Assembly: GCA_947464585.1 (NCBI GenBank)
Contig: CANHYS010000014.1
Location: 1 to 13,195, forward strand
Direction: 5' to 3'
DNA from: Planctomycetaceae bacterium
GTDB taxonomy: Bacteria > Planctomycetota > Planctomycetia > Pirellulales > UBA1268
DNA: 13,195 nucleotides
Made by a program: the position numbers and the translations under genes. Position 1 is the stretch's first letter, and every line of letters begins with the position of its first letter. Shown in pieces: positions 7,560 through 13,195 of the stretch. The notes under the pieces are model-generated. The model was not told where the DNA came from. It saw nothing but the letters and a program-made list of their open reading frames with translations, and searched no databases.

Positions 7560-7652
7560 ACCCTCCTCCCGCTTGCCTGGCGACTTACTCAGGGAGGCAC
7601 CAAGCTGACGGCTACGAGACGGGCTTGCAAGGAACCCCAGCATTGGCCCTGA

Positions 7653-7688
7653 GAGGGCATCGCCCTCGGTTAGGCCCCTCAGGGGCCT
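7653..7688. repeat. Tandem GC-rich hairpins
   Basis: GAGGGC-ATC-GCCCTC (7653-7667) is followed four bases later by AGGCCCC-TCA-GGGGCCT (7672-7688). Both stems are perfect and have 3-nt loops. Only a short TTC follows the second, so termination is possible but weak. Confidence 0.6.
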
Positions 7689-7800
7689 TCTGGCTCCCGC
7701 GTCCGTTAGATGCACTCCTACGACGTCACGGGGTGGTCTTGGAGGGTGGTTCCGCTGGATCGCGGAAGGTTGTCGCAGCCCGTTTTTAAGCCCTGTAGCA

Positions 7801-7847
7801 GGAGGTTCAGACCTTATGAAAGTCCAACAAGCCTTGCCGGCTGGAGG
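7801..7847 (+). promoter_or_regulatory. Two ribosome binding sites competing for the start of the zinc-ribbon gene
   Basis: GGAGG at 7801-7805 precedes ATG 7816 by 10 nt, and GGAGG at 7843-7847 precedes the in-frame ATG 7855 by 7 nt. The second spacing is closer to the optimum, so 7855 was chosen; starting at 7816 adds only 13 residues (MKVQQALPAGGIC). Both may be used. Confidence 0.5.
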
Positions 7848-7854
7848 CATATGC

Positions 7855-8361
7855 ATGGCCGATTCAGTCCATGAGCCGCGGGATTCGATTATCTGTCGGC
7901 AGTGCGGGGTGGCCCAGAGCCCTGAGAAGTTCCGTCGGCGGTGCAGGGACCGTGAGCACCGAGTCCGCCAATGTCGCAGCTGCCACAACTACGCAGAGCG
8001 GCTCCGACGATATGGAAAGCGATCCAAAGAGCACGCACGCCAGATGTCCAAGGCTCTGACAAGTGTCCGTCACGCGAGAACCGAGCGGGAGTTAAAGTCC
8101 GTGACGACCGCGATGGTCAAGGCGTTTGGTGGTCTAGAAGGCTTTGCAGGCCACTGGGCCGCTCACGTGACCGCCGCTCTGGATGGAGGCGGTTTTGCTG
8201 CCTTCAAGCACTTCGATGCTGTTCTTCGTCTTTGGCAGTATTGCGAAGACGCCCGGCAGCGTGAGCGATCCGATAGCCAAGCCCGCTATAGCCAGATGAC
8301 CGAAGCAGAGCTGATGGCGGAACTGGCCGGGGGTGCCAAGCAAGCTAGTGACACGTTCTGA
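7855..8361 (+). CDS. Hypothetical zinc-ribbon protein, 168 residues
   Basis: The N-terminus carries a four-cysteine zinc-ribbon: C14-x2-C17 (ICRQCGVAQ) and C40-x2-C43 (QCRSCHNY), with an extra C30 between and strongly basic sequence around (EKFRRRCRDREHRVRQ, RLRRYGKRSKEHARQ). This points to nucleic-acid binding. The remainder (about 65-165) is helical, with a glycine-broken hairpin, FGGLEGFAGHWAAHVTAALDGGGFAAF, and an acidic C-terminal helix, TEAELMAELAGG. There is no signal peptide. I do not know the family; similar small CxxC proteins occur in planctomycete accessory regions. It is the only gene between the HTH gene and the peptidase, and sits directly behind the structured gene-free region. 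A hairpin follows 9 bp after its stop. Confidence 0.75.
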   Translation: MADSVHEPRDSIICRQCGVAQSPEKFRRRCRDREHRVRQCRSCHNYAERLRRYGKRSKEHARQMSKALTSVRHARTERELKSVTTAMVKAFGGLEGFAGHWAAHVTAALDGGGFAAFKHFDAVLRLWQYCEDARQRERSDSQARYSQMTEAELMAELAGGAKQASDTF

Positions 8362-8370
8362 GTAAGCGTG

Positions 8371-8408
8371 ACCATCGGTGCCGCGACGGAAACTGCGTCG
8401 CTGATGGT
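8371..8408 (+). terminator. Possible terminator hairpin after the zinc-ribbon gene
   Basis: The outer stem is ACCATC/GATGGT (8371-8376/8403-8408) and the inner stem GCGACG/CGTCGC (8383-8388/8396-8401), with a 7-nt apical loop and an asymmetric internal loop. The stretch after it is pyrimidine-rich (TCTTCCTCGCATCTTTATT) but not a clean T run. Confidence 0.4.
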
Positions 8409-8456
8409 GGTCTTCCTCGCATCTTTATTATGGGCCGCCGTTTAGACTCAAAACGC

Positions 8457-8486
8457 TTGCCTTGATCCCCTCTTTGGCGGTATTCT
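8457..8486 (+). promoter_or_regulatory. Weak candidate promoter for the peptidase gene
   Basis: TTGCCT (8457-8462) and TATTCT (8481-8486) each match the sigma70 boxes at four of six positions with an 18-bp spacer, about 60 bp before the start codon. The Shine-Dalgarno is GAGG at 8534-8537, 10 nt before ATG 8548. Confidence 0.3.
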
Positions 8487-8547
8487 TCCTCCCGTCCGTC
8501 TGCCCGGGCAAGTGTTCAGCGGTTAAACGTGATGAGGCGGTGTTTCG

Positions 8548-10845
8548 ATGCATTTCAAACGACGTCGGCCGACTCCGGATTTGCTTCAAGTGCAGAAACT
8601 TGAGCGCCGAGACTGCCCGGCGACCGTGAGCATCTCAGGTGGCCGCGAGGTGACGGAGGGCGCGACCACCGTTGCTCTGCAGGTTACGTTGTCGGAGCCA
8701 CTTGCAGTCCGAGCCTCGGTGGTCTATTCGACTGCAGGATCCACGGCCCAATTCCGAAACGACTACACGCTTTCACCGCTGCTCTCCGGAAACCGAATCA
8801 CCTTTTCCCCGGGAGAAACGTCGAAGACTATCTTCGTCAACATAAGAAGCGACACCACAAGAGAACCAACTGAACGAGTCTCCGTGTGTCTTACGGCCCC
8901 CATTAATTGCACACTTGGTTTTGCGCGGACGGCCGTCACCATACTGGACGACGACTCCTATTCGGTGGCAATGCTTGGCCCGGTTGGCCGAGTCAACGAA
9001 GGTTCCCAAGCATCCTTCCTGATCCAGTTGTCGTCACCCGCAACCAAGGCAGAGCTCTTTCGAATTTCCGCGATCGGTGAGAGCGCGCGTTCTGGTAGAG
9101 ATTTCGCAGCGTTTGCCAACAGGATGATTACGGTCCCGAAGGGCACCACATCGGCCGCATTCTCTATCCCCATATTTGCGGACGGAACGCCTGAGGCCGA
9201 CGAGACGTTTTTGGTCCGCGCAACCGCGGCGCTGCCGGGAACGCCATTGCCGCGACCGGTGCGTGTTACGATCAGTGAAACGATCGTTCCTCCACCTCGC
9301 ATCTCCGTAGCAGATGCAACGGCAACCGAGGGGAATGCTGGCACTGCAAGCGTTATTTTTGCTGTCGGTCTTTCTGAAGCTTCGACAAAAACCGTGACGA
9401 TTGCGTATACGACGTCCGATGGGTCGGCCACCGCGAGTGATCAGGACTACGGCCCTGTTTCTGGCACGCTGACCTTTGCGCCGGGCGAAATATCGAAGTC
9501 CATTGCGGTGTCGGTCAGGGGGGACGCGAAGCCCGAATTGAACGAGGCCTTCTCGCTCACGCTATCCGGGCCGGTGAACTGCACGCTCGCCCGACCGTCC
9601 GGCGAAGCAACCATCGTCGATGACGACGTGGATCAACCGGGTTTTCAGATAACGGTCAACTACATAGATAGCGTACCCACGGTCATCCGCGACACAGTAG
9701 CAGCTGCCGTGGCCGGATGGCAGCAGGTGATCACTGGCGACATCCCGTCAGTGATCGATCCCTTCACGGGAGAACTTGTGGATGACATTGTGCTTGATGT
9801 GCGTGTCGGTCTTCTCGGTGGTGCGACTCCGACCGGATCCGACGGCGTTGAAAATGCGCTCGCAAACGCCGGAATGATCTTCGGCGCTAGAGCCGGGGCT
9901 GATGGGACCCTAGCGATACGAAGGCAGTCTGGGCTCCCGTTTCACGCGACGATCGGCTTTGATCCCTCCGACTTTCCGACGAATAGCGTGACAGCATTAC
10001 GACTTTTCTACACAACGATTCATGAAATCGGACACGCGCTCGGGTTCGGGCAACTCTGGAATTATGACCCCTCCGTAGGCTTGGTGCCCCAGTCGGGACT
10101 GATTACAGGGTTTGGAACGCAATGGCCACTATACGTTGGGGTGAATGCAGTCCGTGAATACAACGCAGTGTTCGGAACCACAGGCAGTAGTATGCCTGTC
10201 GAAAATACCGCTATCCAAGGAACTTACGGACTGCATTGGAACGAGGCCATCATGGGAGCAGAGATTATGACGTCTGTCATAGACTCCGGTGTGAAGTGCC
10301 CGTTCAGTCGTATCACCATAGGCGCCATGCAGGACCTAGGTTACGTCGTTAATTATGACGCAGCGGACGCATATGCGTCTTATGGTTTCATAGAGTGGAA
10401 CCAGTCGGCTGGAGGAAATGGCCACGCTTACGCGCTGTCTAGCGACAGAGTGAGTTGGCCTGAGGCTCGCCGTATAGCTGAGTCGCTGATTCCTCCATCT
10501 GGCTTCCGGCGAGGCACGCTTGTGAGTATCAACAGCGATGCGGAGAATACGTTTCTGGCCTCTTGGGTCCCCTCAACGACATGGATGGGATTTACGGACG
10601 AGGCCGTTGATGGTGAGTGGCGCTGGATAGATGGATCACCGGGCATATGGCAGGACCCTAGAAGGTTCCGCTATCCGGTTCAGACGGCTTATGTGAACTG
10701 GTTTCCGGGGGAGCCCGCCGGAAGTTCTCGCGGCTTTGCGGAGAATTACGGTCTTTTCAACTGGATTGGTGCATCATGGAACGACGGGACTGGCCCTGAG
10801 GGCGGTGTGACGTATCCGTTTATGGTGGAGTTTGTGCGACTGTGA
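8548..10845 (+). CDS. Surface/secreted Calx-beta, leishmanolysin-like zinc metallopeptidase with C-type-lectin-like domain
   Basis: The 765-residue product probably acts outside the cytoplasm as a Ca-stabilised protease or adhesin. The N-terminus has no classical signal peptide but carries KLERRDCPAT (about 17-26), the LExRxxPA-type motif found at the N-terminus of many planctomycete surface proteins. Three Calx-beta domains follow at about 27-137, 138-246 and 250-362; the first and third end in ILDDD and IVDDD. The peptidase domain (about 366-605) has the zinc motif H492-E493-IG-H496-ALGFG, a third-ligand candidate H563 in LHWNEAIMGAEIMT and the Met-turn M574, as in M8 leishmanolysin-type enzymes. 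Residues about 611-765 look like a C-type lectin fold: WMGFTDEAVDGEWRWIDG, YVNWFPGEP and calcium-site W744-N745-D746. Catalytic residues look intact. It stands alone in its transcription unit. Confidence 0.92.
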   Translation: MHFKRRRPTPDLLQVQKLERRDCPATVSISGGREVTEGATTVALQVTLSEPLAVRASVVYSTAGSTAQFRNDYTLSPLLSGNRITFSPGETSKTIFVNIRSDTTREPTERVSVCLTAPINCTLGFARTAVTILDDDSYSVAMLGPVGRVNEGSQASFLIQLSSPATKAELFRISAIGESARSGRDFAAFANRMITVPKGTTSAAFSIPIFADGTPEADETFLVRATAALPGTPLPRPVRVTISETIVPPPRISVADATATEGNAGTASVIFAVGLSEASTKTVTIAYTTSDGSATASDQDYGPVSGTLTFAPGEISKSIAVSVRGDAKPELNEAFSLTLSGPVNCTLARPSGEATIVDDDVDQPGFQITVNYIDSVPTVIRDTVAAAVAGWQQVITGDIPSVIDPFTGELVDDIVLDVRVGLLGGATPTGSDGVENALANAGMIFGARAGADGTLAIRRQSGLPFHATIGFDPSDFPTNSVTALRLFYTTIHEIGHALGFGQLWNYDPSVGLVPQSGLITGFGTQWPLYVGVNAVREYNAVFGTTGSSMPVENTAIQGTYGLHWNEAIMGAEIMTSVIDSGVKCPFSRITIGAMQDLGYVVNYDAADAYASYGFIEWNQSAGGNGHAYALSSDRVSWPEARRIAESLIPPSGFRRGTLVSINSDAENTFLASWVPSTTWMGFTDEAVDGEWRWIDGSPGIWQDPRRFRYPVQTAYVNWFPGEPAGSSRGFAENYGLFNWIGASWNDGTGPEGGVTYPFMVEFVRL

Positions 10846-10988
10846 TCGCGGCTCCATGCCGCCTGCGCAATTAGGCAATGTCAGGCGTCCCTGAGGCATG
10901 ATTGACGACGCGTTGTTGAATGTGATGCCTGTGGTGGATCCGTGACACCCGCCCGGCAACCGCTTTGCACAAAAAAGGGAATTACCCA
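10846..10988. other. Intergenic stretch between the peptidase gene and the CRISPR array
   Basis: No gene is visible. A weak hairpin, CGCCTG/CAGGCG (10860-10865/10882-10887), nested near ATGC/GCAT (10856-10859/10896-10899), might end the peptidase transcript. Directly before the first repeat is a short A-rich stretch (ACAAAAAAGGGAATTACCCA). Nothing repeat-like is found 61 bp upstream of the first repeat, so the array truly ends here. Given the repeat polarity this should be the trailer side, not the leader. Confidence 0.5.
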
Positions 10989-13165
10989 CGGTTCACCCCC
11001 GCGTGTACGGGGAAGAGCGCATCTCGGCGAAGTGCTTCTCGCGTAGCTCCGGTTCACCCCCATGAATACGGGGAAGAGAGGGCACAAAATCCGGCCCACG
11101 GGCAGACGTTCGGTTCACCCCCGTGCGTACGGGGAAGAGGACACCGGCAACACGCTGCCCGCCGTCGGAGACGGTTCACCCCCGTGCGCACGGGGAAGAG
11201 GGCAACATCACCAGCACCGGCACGGCCCACAACGGTTCACCCCCGCGCGTACGGGGAGCAGGTCGACACGGCATGCTTCCAGATCGGCCCCGAATTCCGG
11301 TTCACCCCCGTGCGTACGGGGAAGAGTCGGCAGTGAACGCCGACCGTTCGCTGGCTCGCGGTTCACACCCGTGCGCACGGGGAAGAGTTTCGCTTTTGTG
11401 TCATAGCGAGAGACTTACACGGTTCACCCCCGTGCGTACGGGGAAGAGACCTGGCTCGCACCGTTGTCTGTGACCGTCACCGATTCACCCCCGTGCGTAC
11501 GGGGAAGAGGGGCTGGCCGTTGCTCCCGATGGTAGTATCGTCGGTTCACCCCCGTGCTTACGGGGAAGAGATGCGACTCGTTTCGATGATCATCACGCTT
11601 TGCGGTTCACCCCCGTGCGTACGGGGAACGGAATAACCCTGAAGCTGGACGCAAGGGGATGAGCGGTTCAACCCCGTGCGTACGGGGAGAAGAACGAAAC
11701 CCGCACAGCAGGGCAGACGATCGTCGATTTACCCCCGCGCGTACGGGGAAGAGAGCACTTCGCCCAGGCTCGTCGTCCGCTGAATCGGTTCACCCCCGCG
11801 CTTACGGGGAAAAGCCGCTGGTGGTTTGCCGGTCCCGCCAATGCATCGGTTCAACCCCGTGCGTACGGGGAATGGGTCTGCGTAGGGCAGCAGCTCCTCG
11901 GGCATGTACGGTTCACCCCCGCGCATACGGGGAAGAGGCAGCCTGCTCAAATGTCTCGGGGTCGATGACCGGTTCACCCCCGTACGTGCGGGGAAGGGGC
12001 GGCAACGCCCGTGGTGGGCGTGTAGCGGATCGGTTCACCCCCGTGCGTACGGGGACAAGTCTTGGTCGCCCGTGGATCGGTGCCATGCGTACGGTTCACC
12101 CCCGTGCGTACGGGGAGGAGACTAACGCAATCGCCGCCTAGCAGGCGATGTCCGGTTCACCCCCGTGCCTACGCGGATTAGTGGGCGACATAAAGTTCAC
12201 CAGCGTTACCGACCGGTTCAACCCCGCGTTTGCGGGGCAGAGGCTGCACATAGTGCCCTCTCAGCACGCGGCCTCCGGTTCAACCCCGTGCGTACGGGGA
12301 CGAGTCGGCAGCACGGTACAGGAACGTGTCGACGCCCGGTTCACCCCCGTTGGTACAGGGAAGAGCAGAGCCGATACGACTTGACAGGTGGGCAATGCGG
12401 TTCACCCCCGTGCGTACGGGGAGGAGGCTGCGACGTACTGGCCGTCGATGGTCGGCACCGGTTCACCCCCGTGCGTACGGGGACAAGGGAAAGGGGGTAC
12501 TGTCAGTCCGGCTGAGAGTGCGGTTCACCCCCGTTGCGTACGGGGACGAGGAGAGCTGGCATCAGTTTCGCCACTGACATGGACGGTTCACCCCCGTGCG
12601 TACGGGGAAGAGGAACGGAGGGGCGAAGTGCTTGCCGAGTGCTGCGGTTCACCCCCGTGCGTACGAGGAAGAGGCGATGGCACGCTTCTCCCGGCGGGGC
12701 AGCAGCGGTTCACCCCCGTGCGTACGGGGAAGAGTTGGATGAGCCCCCCTTCCCGCGGGCTCCCGTTCGGTTCACCCCCGAGCGTACGGGGAAGAGGCGG
12801 CGAGAGTTGCGTTGATCACTGGTTGACTCCGGTTCAACCCCGTGCGTACGGGGAAGAGCCCTACTCGCTGCATCTCGGCGTGCCACTCAGTGGTTCACCC
12901 CCGTGCGTGCGGGGAAGAGTAGTCAAAGGCTTCCTCGGCTGTCACAAGCCCCGGTTCACCCCCGTGCGTACGGGGAAGAGATCCAACCGCCTTCGCCGTC
13001 GCCGCACTCCCACGGTTCACCCCCGTGCTTAAGGGGAAGAGGAATCATCTCAGCCACGCGGCATGGAACCTTTACGGTTCACCTCCGTGCGGACGGGGAA
13101 GGGGCGGATGGCCGCACCGAATCCCTGCATGTCCCCCGGTTCACCCCCACGCGTACGCGGAACAG
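10989..13165 (-). CRISPR. Type I-E-like CRISPR array, 36 repeats and 35 complete spacers, truncated at the right window edge
   Basis: Repeats are 29 bp with mostly 32-bp spacers (61-bp period). Read on the minus strand the consensus is tail CTCTT, stem CCCCGT, loop ACGC, stem ACGGGG, then 8-nt handle GTGAACCG, the type I-E plan ending in AACCG. Repeat starts: 10989, 11050, 11111, 11172, 11233, 11298, 11359, 11420, 11481, 11542, 11603, 11664, 11725, 11786, 11847, 11909, 11970, 12031, 12092, 12153, 12214, 12276, 12337, 12398, 12459, 12521, 12584, 12645, 12706, 12768, 12830, 12891, 12952, 13013, 13075, 13137. Only numbers 3, 6, 8, 27, 29 and 33 match the consensus exactly. Spacers 15, 21, 25, 26, 29, 30, 34 and 35 are 33 bp; spacer 5 is 36 bp. 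All spacers differ. After the last repeat 30 bp of a further spacer run to the edge, so the array probably continues. No cas gene is present. I found no spacer matching another part of the window by eye. Confidence 0.98.
12521..12550 (-). repeat. CRISPR repeat 26 with a 1-bp insertion (30 bp)
   Basis: An extra T in the loop (CCCCGTTGCGTACGGGG on the plus strand) makes this the only 30-bp repeat. The flanking spacers are both 33 bp. The 6-bp stem is unchanged and the loop grows to 5 nt, so processing by Cas6e could still work. Confidence 0.9.
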
Positions 13166-13195
13166 TAAAGGACAGTTCAGGGCGAGGTCTCCATC

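Larger units (their letters stand above)
7200..7800 (+). ncRNA. Candidate structured non-coding RNA (stem-loop and pseudoknot rich, gene-free region)
   Basis: From 6919 to 7854 I find no reading frame with domain-like protein sequence, yet stem-loops follow one another. They include CACAA/TTGTG (7202-7216), GTCCCGC/GCGGGGC (7221-7240), ACCCT/AGGGT (7245-7257), a GAAA tetraloop in CGGCGAAAGCTG, GGCTG/CAGCC (7335-7356), a pseudoknot (7353-7379), CCCGGC/GCCGGG (7392-7418), GGCAC/GTGCC (7426-7438), CCGCAC/GTGTGG (7442-7456), a 15-bp hairpin (7523-7559), two tandem GC hairpins (7653-7688) and TTCCGC/GCGGAA (7750-7767) followed after 14 nt by TTTTT. The strand is assigned plus because that leads into the 7855 gene and the T run; boundaries are approximate. 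It could be a large ncRNA or a long structured 5' leader. GC-rich DNA gives many chance hairpins, so confidence is limited. Confidence 0.4.

Noticed and set aside
7565..7605. Second possible pseudoknot: CCTCCC/GGGAGG crossed by GCTTG/CAAGC
   Set aside because: The loop between the first two strands is 0 nt and the middle loop 16 nt, a poor H-type geometry; chance pairing in GC-rich DNA is likely.
6905..7789. Several plus- and minus-strand frames of 60-195 codons in the gene-free region
   Set aside because: Low-quality sequences rich in Arg, Pro and Ser, no recognisable domain, mutually overlapping, and without good ribosome binding sites; more likely by-products of GC-rich non-coding DNA.
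7200..7800. Assigning the region to a known RNA family (RNase P, tmRNA, SRP, group II intron)
   Set aside because: The diagnostic conserved blocks of these RNAs, such as the intron domain V hairpin, were not seen; only a covariance-model search could assign a family.
10940..10988. A-rich stretch before the first repeat as CRISPR leader
   Set aside because: Too short, next to a degenerate repeat, and on the wrong side for the I-E handle orientation; treated as trailer flank.
10965..13032. Plus-strand reading frames rich in RFTPVRTGK, VHPRAYGE and GSPPCVRGR
   Set aside because: They are the three-frame translations of the CRISPR repeats; the periodicity equals the 61-bp repeat-spacer unit, so they are not genes.
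10989..13195. A second attachment site inside or beside the CRISPR array
   Set aside because: No copy of the tRNA-Ser 3' end was found there, so the element's right border cannot be claimed.

Overview
The window looks like chromosomal DNA of a high-GC planctomycete, probably of the Pirellula/Rhodopirellula side of the phylum. The signs are an N-terminal LERRDCPA-type export motif on a Calx-beta protein, a tyrosine recombinase with the WIGNS...KHYLQV signature, and very large GC-rich proteins without close textbook families. This placement is inference from protein style, not from a marker gene.

Layout, left to right. (1) 1-4607, GC-rich core-like block: the 3' part of a very large plus-strand gene (1-3912, 5' end outside the window) for an extracellular-looking multidomain protein with a Met-Pro pentad repeat, a possible glycosidase-like barrel and a C-terminal beta-sandwich. 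It converges, with 7 bp between stop codons, on a minus-strand pair: a small hypothetical gene (4607-4254) overlapping a HINT-type histidine triad hydrolase gene (4270-3920). (2) 4892-4974: tRNA-Ser(CGA), plus strand, with a plausible promoter. (3) 4929-6918: integration module of a mobile element inserted at the 3' end of that tRNA gene: a tyrosine recombinase whose last codons lie antisense inside the tRNA, an XRE-type regulator 3 bp upstream of it, a 16-bp palindromic candidate operator, and an excisionase-like HTH protein. (4) 6919-7854: more than 900 bp with no convincing gene but many stem-loops, including a compact perfect H-type pseudoknot. This is the best candidate for an undescribed structured RNA. 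(5) 7855-8361: orphan zinc-ribbon protein; 8371-8408: hairpin. (6) 8548-10845: a secreted or surface protein with three Calx-beta domains, a leishmanolysin-like zinc peptidase and a C-type-lectin-like domain. (7) 10989-13165 and probably beyond: a type I-E-like CRISPR array with 36 repeats and 35 complete spacers, no cas gene in view, and unusually polymorphic repeats. Only six repeats match the consensus exactly.

How the parts relate. Integrase, XRE protein and HTH protein form an ordinary integration/regulation cassette. The structured region and zinc-ribbon gene behind it are plausible element cargo. No second copy of the tRNA 3' end is visible, so the far end of the element cannot be placed, and it is unknown whether the peptidase gene and CRISPR array belong to the element or to the host. 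Repeat polarity (8-nt handle and pattern of G-U-preserving changes) says the array is transcribed leftward, so its leader, and any I-E cas operon, should lie beyond the right edge.
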